From contig NZ_AYZB01000020.1 in the NCBI RefSeq assembly GCF_001436415.1, forward strand, positions 17,782 to 81,781: 64,000 bases of DNA. The letters are read 5' to 3'. The translations under genes and the position numbers were made by a program. Positions within the stretch are counted from its first letter, which is position 1. Each line of letters starts with the position of its first letter. Shown piece after piece: positions 19,732-28,798 of this stretch. The notes under the pieces were generated by a model that saw only the letters and a list, made by a program, of their open reading frames with translations, was not told where the DNA came from and made no database searches. Origin of the DNA: Latilactobacillus graminis DSM 20719 (GTDB lineage Bacteria; Bacillota; Bacilli; Lactobacillales; Lactobacillaceae).

Positions 19732-19734
19732 AAA
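19720..19734. repeat. Left attachment-site copy at the guaA 3' end
   Basis: GAATGGGAATAAAAA covers the last three sense codons and stop of guaA. The same 15 bases recur at 27334-27348 in the same orientation. The guaA 3' end is a known insertion site of integrative elements; reading this as attL is inference. Confidence 0.7.
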
Positions 19735-19737
19735 AAG

Positions 19738-19781
19738 AAACCGTGAATCCTTTGATACTCAAGGGATTCACGGTTTTTTAT
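19738..19781 (+). terminator. Terminator now following guaA
   Basis: A long hairpin (AAACCGTGAATCC paired with GGATTCACGGTTT, extended by TTTGA/TCAAG) with a T6 tail. It lies inside the putative island, so it may have arrived with it. Confidence 0.85.
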
Positions 19782-19971
19782 TTTTGCAACCATTTTGTAG
19801 CCAATTATCAGTAAACTGTCATGCTCCAACATTTTCAACATCTGGTTGTGGACGACCATAGTTGGCGACCTAGTAGTTTTGTGGCATAAGTTTTCTCGAT
19901 AGAACCGTGGTTGGTTAAACCACGACGCGCAGACGAATAAATGTCACACTTTGGATAACCATTGGCTTTAA

Positions 19972-21303
19972 CCACCGTTCAACTCAACTAGTGATTTAAC
20001 AGTCATTAAAGGCTTATTAACCAGTAATGGGAATACGAATCGCGATTCAATTGCTTGTGATACCTCGACGCAATTAACTGGAGCTAACGTCGCAACGCTA
20101 AAACAATATGGATTTAGTATCGTAGGTCGCTACCTAACGGGTACCGTAGGTGTCGGCCCCAATAAACGAGCAAAGAATTTAACCATTTCTGAAGTCAATA
20201 CAATTACAACTGGTGGTTTAAGCATCTTTCCAATTTATCAAGATTATGATGGTGACCAAGCTTATTTCACAGCAAGCCAAGGGAGATTAGATGCACTGAC
20301 AGCAAGAAATGCAGCACTATCGCTAGGATTCCCTAAAGGGGTAACGGTTTATTTTGCGGTTGATTCAGACGTGCTTGACGGCGATATTGCAAGTGTTGTT
20401 TTACCTTATATTAAGGCTGTTAACGCTGAAATGACATACTATAAGGTCGGTATTTACGGTACGAGAAATGTCTGCAGTCATGCATTAGCTGCAGGAGCTG
20501 CGACTAAATGTTTTGTTTCCGATATGTCAACTGGCTTTTCCGGTAATTTAGGGTATAAAATGCCAAATAATTGGGGTTTTGATCAATTTATTGAGTATAG
20601 TATTGGCAGTCTCCCAATTGATCAAGTGGCAGCTTCCGGACTTGATAGCGGGAGCGATACTTTCAATATTGACCCTGGTCAAATTATGGCGGATACCACT
20701 CACAATTTAGTATCAAGATTGCCAGGGTGTGCTGCACTATGGAACGTTGATTTCTCAGTGACAAGTAAATTTGAGTATCATGACCTCTTGGTAGATATTT
20801 ATGGTGAGGTAATAGACAAGTGGGACGAAAATAATAAGAAGAATATGGCCACATTAAGTGTTAAAAAAGGTAAAATAAGCGGCAGTTTAAATGAAACGTT
20901 TACAAAATATGGTGATATCTTAGTTGATATTAAACAAGCGGATATGGAAGCAACCTTCAATGATATTGCCGCACAGCTTGAAAACGGGAGTATTAGTTGT
21001 TCGCCAAAAATTAGAAATGGTTTGGTCGGTTTAAAATTTGTTTTTGAAGCATCAAGAGATCTCGGAAAAAAAGGAAAAGTCAGTTTCACGGTGATAATCG
21101 AAGTCTATGTTCATCCAGGTGGCTTTGGAATCCCAGACGCAGTGTTAGCTGAAGCATTCGCATCTATTCCAGAATATGAGAAACAATTAAACCCTAATCT
21201 GTTACCAGTGCTTAGGGGACTGGTGGCAGCAGTTCTTTCAATTGCAATACCAGAGGCTATTCCACTAATATCTTCGGTTGGGGCAGAATTAGCAATAGAC
21301 TAA
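19972..21303 (+). pseudogene. 5'-truncated glycoside-hydrolase-like (DUF1906/GH25-like) protein with hydrophobic C-terminal tail
   Basis: The frame is open from 19972 but contains no ATG, GTG or TTG until GTG 20371, which lies inside the enzyme domain and has no ribosome site, so the N-terminal part is lost. The preserved part reads as the TIM-barrel family of glycoside-hydrolase-like proteins: YGFSIVGRYLTGTVG, IFPIYQDYDGD, VTVYFAVDSDVLD, KVGIYGTRNVC and FVSDMSTGFSGNLGY. These domains are linked to peptidoglycan binding or cleavage. The following 230 residues are unlike any family I know and end with a hydrophobic stretch (LRGLVAAVLSIAIPEAIPL). The 3' part is homologous in layout to 22013-22762. 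A small membrane-protein gene faces it from the right. Confidence 0.7.
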
Positions 21304-21434
21304 GAACTTAGTTGTATTATCCCAACAAAAAGAAAATAATTAAGTTTAACAACGATAGCGCTAAAGTTAAGTAATTCAAAAAAATTTAAAAACTCGTTGC
21401 TTATTACTATGGGGTGGAATATCGCTATTTTCCT

Positions 21435-21818
21435 TTAAAAATGATAGATAGGGTTCTTAGAAAATTGTTCTATTTTTTTTACAAGAATAAATTTTGAGCT
21501 ATTGGCTAAAACGATAGCAACTAAGAAAAATAATACATTAGTATTGTGTACTGCACTGTCGTAAGCATTATCAGTTCCAAGAGCAATACCGAAAAGACAA
21601 AGTGCTAGAACCGGGAGAAAGACGTAGCTTCGAATGAGTATAGAATAGTGTGGAATATTATTTTCAAATAGTTCTGCTGACTCAAAATTGAATAATCTTC
21701 GTCTTGATTTAGGTAGATGTCTAATTATTTTTCTTCTTTTTCTTTCTGTAAAGTAGAGGCTAAGTTGCACAAGAAAAGGGCTAAAAAAAAGTATATAAAG
21801 CGCGATGCTATTCAACAT
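21435..21818 (-). CDS. Small hypothetical membrane protein (possible partner of the facing GH-like gene)
   Basis: 127 residues with a hydrophobic N-terminal helix (LNSIALYILFFSPFLVQLSL), a basic loop (TERKRRKIIRHLPKSRRR) and two more helices (YVFLPVLALCLFGIALG and NVLFFLVAIVLANSS). AGGAG is well placed before the ATG, so the gene looks intact in a region of decay. No family is recognised. It faces the C-terminal end of the truncated GH-like gene. The same geometry recurs with the gene at 22802-23308, which suggests linked pairs, for example effector and immunity; this is speculative. Confidence 0.6.
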   Translation of the reverse strand: MLNSIALYILFFSPFLVQLSLYFTERKRRKIIRHLPKSRRRLFNFESAELFENNIPHYSILIRSYVFLPVLALCLFGIALGTDNAYDSAVHNTNVLFFLVAIVLANSSKFILVKKIEQFSKNPIYHF

Positions 21819-21914
21819 ATTGTTTCTCCTATAACGATAATGATTTATTTACTCATTATAACTTTATTGCTTATAATGTAAATAAACTGTAATAGTATAA
21901 AAATTTTTCAGAAT

Positions 21915-21958
21915 GAAGAGGTTGGGACAAAATCTGTGTTGTGCCAACCTTCTTTTTT
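21915..21958 (+). terminator. Hairpin with T-run between GH-like copies
   Basis: GAGGTTGG pairs with CCAACCTT around a 17-base loop, followed by T6. No intact gene on the plus strand needs it, so it probably marks the end of lost sequence. Confidence 0.55.
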
Positions 21959-22012
21959 ATATCCGAACTTTTACACTTAAATATTTTATAAGGTACATCT
22001 TAATTTCAATAT

Positions 22013-22762
22013 ATGCAAGGCGTTAACGCGGCATTTAACCAAATTGACCGATTCCGTGTTGGGATTTATGGTACACGGAATGTCGCCCAGCACGTGATTG
22101 ACTCAGGGTTGGCTGTTTATGCCTTTGTGTCAGACATGTCGACAGGCTACTCTGGTAATCTAGGTTATCCAATGGCCAAATTATTAGGTGGACATATCAA
22201 TAATGTCATTGATTTTGAACTTGGTAAAGAATATTTAATTGGCGCAAACCAATTTATGCGAGTTACTTTTGAAGGCGAAATGGGCGCCGGTGATGGACCT
22301 GTCAAAATAAAAAACGGGGTTATTGAGGAAGTTGAATTGGCAAAGCAATTAGAGAAGCAATTTGGTTCATACAATGAGACAGAACTAACTGCTTTGTTTA
22401 ACAAAACAGGTATTACAAGTCTTGGCGCTAAAATTTCTAATGGCGGCGTTAAGATTAGTGCTGAAATGACGACAGGGGGTCTTTTGATTACAATGGAGGA
22501 AAGCATCAAGGGTATGATGCACCAAGATAATTTACCGCTTGATTGTAAAGTAATCTACAAAGTGTTGATTTATAATGGCTACTTTTCCGGTAATGATGTT
22601 CTAAAAGTCTTAGAAACTGATGCAGAAAAGATTCGAGCGGGCGTATTAATTGGGTTAGATTGGTTGACTAACCAAATAAAACCTATTTGGGTCGAGATTG
22701 GAGCTTTTCTTGCAATATTAGCTGCGCTTCTCCCTTATGTTGCAGCGGCTGCATTAGCTTAA
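22013..22762 (+). pseudogene. Second 5'-truncated GH-like protein with a different C-terminal tail
   Basis: The coding similarity starts abruptly at a point equal to the middle of the first copy: GVNAAFNQIDRFRVGIYGTRNV aligns with AVNAEMTYYKVGIYGTRNV, and FVSDMSTGYSGNLGY is shared. A stop lies four codons upstream and there is no ribosome site, so more than half of the enzyme domain is missing. The downstream 190 residues differ strongly from the first copy but keep the same plan: a mixed alpha/beta region, then a hydrophobic end (IGAFLAILAALLPYVAAAALA, split here as IGAFLAILAALLP and YVAAAALA). Two partial copies with a shared front and variable rear resemble cassette replacement in polymorphic secreted effectors. 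Confidence 0.68.
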
Positions 22763-22763
22763 C

Positions 22764-22803
22764 AAAAAGCAGTTTACCTTGGTTTAAGGTGAACTGCTTT
22801 TTT
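22764..22803. terminator. Bidirectional terminator
   Basis: A 17-bp stem AAAAAGCAGTTTACCTT/AAGGTGAACTGCTTTTT with a 5-base loop, shared by the GH-like remnant and the facing membrane-protein gene. Confidence 0.88.
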
Positions 22804-23308
22804 AGAATAACCCTTTTAATTCTAATGCTTTGTAAAAAATAGAATCAAACGTTAAATATACTAATACCACTAGAAATTGAAATCCACTGCTTATCATATT
22901 TAATGAGGAATATATCGGCATCACTGGAGGTAAAAAGAAGTCATGTAGGGGAAAGTGCCAGCCATAGTTAATATAGCTAAAATTAGGATATATTCCAAAT
23001 AAGAAAAACAAAAATAAAAAAAGTTTAATGCAAGTTGTCATATATTTATAATATCTATACAAGTGGATCTTTTTTTGTAATATAAAAAAAGTAGTAATTA
23101 ACAACAATAATGCAATCAGACCATAATCAATCGGCGTCAAATTTTTAGGTGTGTTTTTATAATTAAGTGTTGAAAACTTGTAATTGTAACGTAAATATAT
23201 ATTGAAAATAGTTGATCCGATGAGTAGATAGATTACTATTTGTTTGTATTTGGCTATATTTATAAACTTATCTTTCAATAATTGTGGATTAAGCTTTCTT
23301 TTATCCAA
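22802..23308 (-). CDS. Hypothetical four-helix membrane protein
   Basis: 168 residues with four predicted helices (IVIYLLIGSTIFNIYL, YGLIALLLLITTFFIL, CIKLFLFLFFLFGIY and FQFLVVLVYLTFDSIF), basic N-terminus, very AT-rich codons. TTG start at 23308 with AGGAAG upstream. No family recognised. It converges on the second GH-like remnant, exactly as the gene at 21435-21818 converges on the first. If the hydrophobic tails of the GH-like proteins attack membranes, proteins of this type could protect the producer, but no motif proves it. Confidence 0.55.
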   Translation of the reverse strand: MDKRKLNPQLLKDKFINIAKYKQIVIYLLIGSTIFNIYLRYNYKFSTLNYKNTPKNLTPIDYGLIALLLLITTFFILQKKIHLYRYYKYMTTCIKLFLFLFFLFGIYPNFSYINYGWHFPLHDFFLPPVMPIYSSLNMISSGFQFLVVLVYLTFDSIFYKALELKGLF

Positions 23309-23497
23309 TCTAGTCGCTTCCTAATCATATCGATTTTACGAATAGCGTCAGTTTACCATGTAAATTAGTAGCGAACAAGATGTGTCTCGCTTTGCGTTCA
23401 GTTTCTGGCACCAAAAAATAGTTTTAAAATTTATAAACCGAATTTTTGACGAGTTTGTAGACACAAAAGATAGCCAATTGTTCAAATTATGCTTGTA

Positions 23498-23542
23498 AAA
23501 AAAGAGGTATTCAGAAAATTTTATTTTCTGAATACCTTTTTC
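23498..23542 (-). terminator. Terminator of the LRR surface-protein gene
   Basis: An AGGTATTCAGAAAAT/ATTTTCTGAATACCT hairpin with A-run on the left and T-run on the right, 19 bases beyond the stop of the minus-strand gene. Confidence 0.85.
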
Positions 23543-23560
23543 CAATAAAAATACTATAGT

Positions 23561-25699
23561 TTATTTTTGTTTACTTTTTTTCCGCTTTCCAATTACTACT
23601 AAGGTAAACAGGACAAATAATAAGCCAATTCCGATCATTACTTTTTGACTTGATTTTTCTTCTCCTGTATTTGGTAACTTCCCAGCAGAACTGTCTTCTC
23701 TATCTGTTTTCTCTCCACTTTGTTTGTTCTCTTTGTCTTGATAATTATTTTCTGATTCGTTCTCATCATTCTTTTCTGACACATCTGGTTCGAGATTATT
23801 ATTTTCTTCATTTTCCAGTTGGACAGCGTAAGTATACACTACTTCTTGCGCTTTTTCACTAAAGATTCCTGATGCATTACTTGGCGTTTCAATCACAGAC
23901 CAGCCGGTAATTTCTTTTGCTTCACTCTTATATGGCAACCCGATTTTTCCACTTAAGATTTTTGGCTCTGACAATTGATTTCCTTTGGAATCCTGATACC
24001 GCACCGTCACTGGTGCTGCATTGCTGCGCTCATATACATACACTACTTCTTGGGTATCTTCACTAAAGATTCCTGATGCATTACTTGGCGTTTCAATCAC
24101 AGACCAGCCAGTAATTTCTTTTGCTTCACTCTCATATGGCAACCCGATTTTTCCACTTAAGATTTTTGGTTCTGACAATTGATTTCCTTGGGAATCCTGA
24201 TACCGCACCGTCACTGGTGCTGCATCGCTGCGCTCATATACATACACTACTTCTTGGGTATCTTCGCTGAAGGTGCCCGTCACATCACCTTGTACTTCTT
24301 TTAGAGTATACCCGGCTATTTTTAACCGATACTCTGGCGTTGTTGCATCAAAAGATTCACCAATATTACCGCTAATGTTTTGAGAAGGTTTCAATTCATT
24401 CCCGTCAGTATCAATATAACTTACTATGATATCTGCAGCGGCTTCTTGATGATTGATCAAGAATTGGTGCAAATAGGTTCCTGAAGAAATGGCGTAAAAA
24501 CTATAATCATCTGGTTGTGCATAGGATCCAGCAAGATTATTAAATCGTGCGTTATACGACATTGTTTCAATACTTTCAAACTCACTTTGAGTAACCCCAG
24601 ATACAGTAATCCCATCTTCAGTAATAGCTAGTCTTGAAGAAGGTACCTGTACACCATTCAAATCAAAGGATGTCTGACTAGTACTATTAGATGTTGTAAA
24701 AGGCGGCTGATACCCATCAAAATTTGTTAATCGATTGGGCATTAGTGAAAATGGGACAAAAAAAGATTGATTTTCCTGATCATACTTTAAATCTTTAGCT
24801 GATATTGAAGTTGGCTCATCTTTTCTTCCTACATTCTGGCCGTAAGCTGCTAAACTTTCTAATTTAGGAAACTCATTAATTACAGTAAAGTCTGAAACAC
24901 CACAAAATTGAATCCGTAATTCTCTTAAATTGGGGAGAGCAACTAATGGAGCAATAGTTGTAATATTCATATTAGAGTCAAAGCTTAACGATTCTAGTCC
25001 GCTCATGTTAACAATCTTTGAATATACAGCATCTGTCACACTTGCATCAGTAAGGTCTAATTTCGTTATGTTATCTCCAAAATTAGGTACGTTATCATCA
25101 GTTACATTTGCCCCCATCAAATAAACATAAGCTAAATTCTTACAAGTGGTTAAAACAGTAAAATCAGTAATCTGATTCGTTCCACTCATGTAAAAAGAGG
25201 AAAGACTTGTAGCATATTCTAATCCAGTCAAGTCTGCAATATTAGCATCACTAGGGTATATATATAGCATTTCTAAATGACTGATTTTTTCTTTTGTGAT
25301 TTCTGAGACTGATATACCAAGAGAATTGGCGACAATCGATTGTAATGTTGGATCTGGCAGCCATGATGAAAGATCTTCTTCTGCTGCCATAACATTATTC
25401 GAGGCAGCTACTTCCGATGATGCTGTAGCATTAGGTTGATCAAAGACACTCGAGTCAGGTACCTCTAAGGGCCTTTCGCTCGTCCCGTTTGTTGACTCCT
25501 TATTGTTCTTTGAAGAATCAATCGAATTACTTGGATCAGATAAAGACGCCGTTGTCTTTTCTATAGATTTTAAATCCGTATTGTTATATTGCTCTACGGT
25601 CTCTTTTTGTTCTTCAGCCCATACTTTTATCGAAGGCGTTAAGACAAGGGAATTTAATAAGATAGCTAACGATAAAACACCAAAAATCTTTTTCTTCAT
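23561..25699 (-). CDS. LPXTG-anchored internalin-like protein with LRR and MucBP repeats
   Basis: A 712-residue surface protein. Order: signal peptide (MKKKIFGVLSLAILLNSLVL, cleavage after WAEE region), a Ser/Thr/Asn-rich linker to about 105, an internalin-type cap and leucine-rich repeats at about 110-290, an Ig-like region, three MucBP-type modules (about 425-640), an acidic Asn/Glu spacer, then LPNTGEE, a hydrophobic helix and KRKKSKQK. Sortase would link it to peptidoglycan; MucBP suggests binding to mucin or host or plant glycoproteins. The last two MucBP modules are near identical, a 204-bp tandem duplication. GGAGAT precedes the ATG. Its style resembles Listeria/Enterococcus internalins more than neighbouring genes, so acquisition by transfer is likely. 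The divergent Rgg gene may control it. Confidence 0.92.
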   Translation of the reverse strand: MKKKIFGVLSLAILLNSLVLTPSIKVWAEEQKETVEQYNNTDLKSIEKTTASLSDPSNSIDSSKNNKESTNGTSERPLEVPDSSVFDQPNATASSEVAASNNVMAAEEDLSSWLPDPTLQSIVANSLGISVSEITKEKISHLEMLYIYPSDANIADLTGLEYATSLSSFYMSGTNQITDFTVLTTCKNLAYVYLMGANVTDDNVPNFGDNITKLDLTDASVTDAVYSKIVNMSGLESLSFDSNMNITTIAPLVALPNLRELRIQFCGVSDFTVINEFPKLESLAAYGQNVGRKDEPTSISAKDLKYDQENQSFFVPFSLMPNRLTNFDGYQPPFTTSNSTSQTSFDLNGVQVPSSRLAITEDGITVSGVTQSEFESIETMSYNARFNNLAGSYAQPDDYSFYAISSGTYLHQFLINHQEAAADIIVSYIDTDGNELKPSQNISGNIGESFDATTPEYRLKIAGYTLKEVQGDVTGTFSEDTQEVVYVYERSDAAPVTVRYQDSQGNQLSEPKILSGKIGLPYESEAKEITGWSVIETPSNASGIFSEDTQEVVYVYERSNAAPVTVRYQDSKGNQLSEPKILSGKIGLPYKSEAKEITGWSVIETPSNASGIFSEKAQEVVYTYAVQLENEENNNLEPDVSEKNDENESENNYQDKENKQSGEKTDREDSSAGKLPNTGEEKSSQKVMIGIGLLFVLFTLVVIGKRKKSKQK
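23846..24253 (-). repeat. Two 204-bp tandem copies encoding MucBP modules
   Basis: Two adjacent 68-residue units starting S(D/N)AAPVTVRYQDS differ at only a few residues (Q/K, E/K, D/N), indicating a recent duplication or ongoing copy-number variation. The limits are approximate. Confidence 0.75.
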
Positions 25700-26238
25700 T
25701 ATAAATCTCCTTCTTTAGTAACTCTATAAGTATTAAAGTAATCATCTATTCTTTATTTCACTCAAATTTTTATGTCATATTTCTATCAAATCAAGCATGG
25801 TAAATAGCGCTTTTTTCTATGGCTCAGTTTGTAATTGCGCCTGTTTGGTTTCTAGCGATCTATTACATCTGCTATAGTTGGTCCGGTTGGTAAAAGATTC
25901 CCCAATAATAGAATCATTGCGGCGAATGGTTCTCATAGATTTCTCACAACTTTCTCCTTTATTTTTCCTCATTTTCACATGTTCATCCATATACAATATC
26001 ATTTTTTTAAGACAATTGTCCAAAAGAAGTATTATAAGTCATTTTTATCAAAATCTTATATGTATTAATTTACTACTTCAAAAATATGGTTTAAAATCAT
26101 AATGTTTATCTGCGATAGATCAGGTAAGAAGCTCGGAGATCAATATTACAGAAAAAATAACCTTGGAAAACCAATTAAAAATACTTTAATTAGTTACAAA
26201 AAAAATCATAAATAATTAATTTTTTATAGGAGGTTATC
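25700..26238. other. 540-base divergent intergenic region
   Basis: AT-rich spacer between the LRR protein gene and rgg. Short frames occur on both strands, but none has a ribosome site. No clear short hydrophobic pheromone gene was found. It must hold both divergent promoters and probably the Rgg target. Confidence 0.5.
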
Positions 26239-27081
26239 ATGGATCTAGGATTAACCATAAGAAAAATAAGAGTTGAAAAAGGGTTAACACAAAAAGAAGT
26301 TTGTAAAGATATCGTTACTATGAGCTACTATAGCCGTATTGAAAGAAATATAAGTGAACCGACTATTTCAGTATTTCTAGAAATTTTAAAACGATTGAAC
26401 ATCAGTTTTGATGAATTTATGTTTATACACCTAAATTACAAAGAATCTTCCAGCGATTTTTGGTGGTATAGATTGTCCGATCTTTATCATTCGGGAAATA
26501 TCGAAGAGCTCCAAAAAATTAATACTATTTTAGAAACATCTTCTAACAAAAATGATTTGCAATATCAATATATAGTCCAACTTTGTATAATGCGCTTGAG
26601 AGGGAATATTCCTGAACCCAATGAGAATATGTCTATTGTAAATAAGTTGATGACCATGGATTTATGGACAAGTGAAGAGATAAAAATTTTCATATCGACA
26701 ATGGATATACTGCCATTGGAAACTGTAACAGTTATAGTTAACGGAATACTTAAAAGAAGGACTCTTTATTCAAAATCAAAAGGATTCAATTCCCCTTATA
26801 ATAAGATACTTATTAATGCCACTTTACTATGTATTGATGCCTCCCAATTTTCTAAAGCAAAAAAATATTTGATTGAGTATCAAAAGTCTCTTGAAACAAG
26901 AGATTTTTATGGTCGTGCCATGGCTGTATATTTAGAAGGGCTACTCTTAGTTATGACAGGGGATTCTACAACAGGGAACCAAAAAGTAACCCGTTTTTTC
27001 GACATTTGTGAATCGTTAGATTTAAATCACTTTTCCAAAAAGTATAAAGATTATTTTGAACGCCTTACCAATAAGAAATGA
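26239..27081 (+). CDS. Rgg/GadR/MutR-family transcriptional regulator
   Basis: 280 residues. The N-terminal helix-turn-helix (about 5-60) reads LGLTIRKIRVEKGLTQKEVC, then YYSRIERNISEPTISVFLEIL. The remainder is a helical TPR-like domain that in this family binds short hydrophobic peptides or other ligands. AGGAGG lies eight bases before the ATG. Very AT-rich codons match the adjacent LRR gene. It is divergently placed 540 bases from the LRR/MucBP protein gene, the most likely target. No pheromone gene is visible, so this may be a stand-alone Rgg. Confidence 0.88.
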   Translation: MDLGLTIRKIRVEKGLTQKEVCKDIVTMSYYSRIERNISEPTISVFLEILKRLNISFDEFMFIHLNYKESSSDFWWYRLSDLYHSGNIEELQKINTILETSSNKNDLQYQYIVQLCIMRLRGNIPEPNENMSIVNKLMTMDLWTSEEIKIFISTMDILPLETVTVIVNGILKRRTLYSKSKGFNSPYNKILINATLLCIDASQFSKAKKYLIEYQKSLETRDFYGRAMAVYLEGLLLVMTGDSTTGNQKVTRFFDICESLDLNHFSKKYKDYFERLTNKK

Positions 27082-27333
27082 TTGGCTTACAACCATACAA
27101 TAGTAGGCGAATTCTTAATAATTATATAATGAATAATTCCTTATACTAGTAAGCATTATAGAGTTTCACATATTATCAAACTAAAGCAGTAAATTAAGTT
27201 AGCTTATTTACAATATTTTAATGGTCATATTTTTGGTCACAGTTTAATTCAAATCTAATCTAATCACGCTAGTTATACCGTTAAAAATCCCAATAAATCA
27301 GTGTCGAATTCTCTTAATTCCGAATAGGTTATT

Positions 27334-27348
27334 GAATGGGAATAAAAA
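27334..27348. repeat. Right attachment-site copy (guaA-end repeat)
   Basis: GAATGGGAATAAAAA is identical to 19720-19734. Here it is not part of a coding frame of guaA and is followed eight bases later by a terminator, as expected for the displaced original guaA 3' flank. Confidence 0.7.
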
Positions 27349-27356
27349 GCTAAGCA

Positions 27357-27396
27357 AAATACCGCACAGCGTTTTAACGCTGTGCGGTATTTTTTT
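27357..27396 (+). terminator. Probable original guaA terminator
   Basis: Stem ACCGCACAGCGTT/AACGCTGTGCGGT flanked by AAAAT and T8. No intact plus-strand gene ends just before it, yet it sits the right distance after the guaA-end repeat. Confidence 0.85.
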
Positions 27397-27475
27397 TGTG
27401 CAATCAATTGCGGCTTTTAACGGCTGTGCTTTGAAATATAGAATACCATCTAATCAATGAAAGTAGGGATGATTG

Positions 27476-28754
27476 ATGACAAATGGGCAACCATTAACGA
27501 CTAGTGAAAAGATCAAACAAAGACTTGTCTTTGCAGTGGCGAAGTTAATTCAAATATTTCCCTTAATTGGGTTAACCATGATCCATAACGGGCAGTTGTA
27601 TATCTCATTCTACACAGCCTTAAAAACGGGCCTATTATTTGTGAATAATAGTCGGCACGTGCAAAATGCGTTTAAAATAATATGGCGGCCTTTATCCTGG
27701 GCGCCAGCGCCGGTGTGATCAATACCGATCTATGAGGGCGTTTATTATCCCGAGCGGGTGGTTTGGAAATGGTATCTGATGGGCACTGAAATTAATACCT
27801 TATTGGGATTTAGTTTGCTCACCGCTGGGGGGCTTAATCATTGCGAGTCACTTTTCGTACCGGTTGGTCTTTGTGGGCATTATGGGTTTTGTTTTAATCG
27901 GTTTGATGGGCATGCAGCGCTTTGAACCGTTTGTAAAACAACCTGGCGAAGCCGTTTTTGTACCGCAAACGAAATCGGTCAATAATTTAGAATTATTTAT
28001 CTGGGTCACTATCATGGCATTTGCGCTGCGATACTTGCGCCTATTTGAAGCTAAGTTTGTTTGGCAACTAGTACTCATTGCGATTGTTGGCTTAATTGGA
28101 CTAGTTATACGGGTTATTCTGACGCGGGGGATGCAGACGAATATGCTGGCTTGGTTATTAATCGCCGCGCTAATCAACGGTGCATTTGAGACGTTCCTAA
28201 TGCTTTATATCTTTGTTGCCGTTCAAAATAAGGCCTTAATGATTGCCGCGTATATGACCTATGGAATCGGCATGCTTCTCGCGCAAGTTATGCGCCGTAC
28301 GATTCAAGGACGCTTTACCCAATTATCAGACCTAAAAGGCCAACTACTAGGCTGCATCATTGGCGCTTGGCTGATGATGATCCCATACACAATCCTCCTC
28401 GGGATTGTATTGATTAGTTTCTTTGGCAGTGCCAACAGCATTCTTTTAAATCATCGTGCTTATAACACCGGTGTCACGACACCAGCCCAAACCTTAATTG
28501 TTAAATATCGGAATACGTATCTCGGCAGTATCCTAATGCAATTTATCTTGATCACCGGCTTGATGGGCCTAGCCGTAATGCGGCAACAAGACATGACGGC
28601 CGTGATTGCCCAAATCAGTAGCAGTGTCGCAATGACTAACACTACCAGTCAATTGATTCACCTGGCCAGTCTAATCAGTGTGGGCTGGCTAACGCTGATC
28701 GCTGGCTTGGCTGGTAGATACTTACCGGCGGTCGATGAAAATCCGCTCACTTAA
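27476..28754 (+). pseudogene. Frameshifted multi-pass membrane protein
   Basis: The N-terminal part (TNGQPLTTSEKIKQRLVFAV onward) runs in one frame to a TGA at 27716. A hydrophobic stretch AAFILGASAGVINTD lies in a second frame around 27690-27730. The first frame resumes (IYEGVYYPERVVWKWYLMG), and after a G6 run at 27827-27832 the rest continues in a third register to 28754 (GGLIIASHFSYRL, then nine or so helices). Joined, these would make about 425 residues with some ten helices. At least two or three indels are needed, so the gene is inactive or the sequence has errors at homopolymers. The family is not recognised; it could be an exporter-like or enzyme-type membrane protein. A terminator follows. 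Confidence 0.7.
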
Positions 28755-28760
28755 TGGATA

Positions 28761-28798
28761 AAAATAACGGCCCCTGTTTAGGGACCGTTATTTTTGTT
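28761..28798 (+). terminator. Terminator
   Basis: AAAATAACGGTCCCT-type hairpin (AAAATAACGG.CCCT/AGGGACCGTTATTTT) with T-run, directly after the membrane pseudogene. Confidence 0.85.

Larger units (their letters stand above)
27082..27475. other. Right end of the accessory block
   Basis: About 390 bases: AT-rich sequence without an ORF, then the second 15-bp attachment repeat, then a strong terminator. No integrase or excisionase remnant is visible. Confidence 0.5.

Noticed and set aside
23348..23545. 65-residue minus-strand frame downstream of the LRR gene
   Set aside because: It overlaps the LRR-gene terminator and lacks a ribosome site.
23846..24253. MucBP tandem repeat as an assembly artefact
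   Set aside because: The copies differ at several positions, so a real duplication is more likely.
25817..26023. 68-residue minus-strand frame and a 21-residue peptide frame near rgg as pheromone genes
   Set aside because: Neither has a ribosome site or the usual C-terminal pattern of Rgg-type hydrophobic peptides.
26102..26215. 37-residue basic frame just before rgg
   Set aside because: No ribosome site; composition matches AT-rich noncoding DNA.
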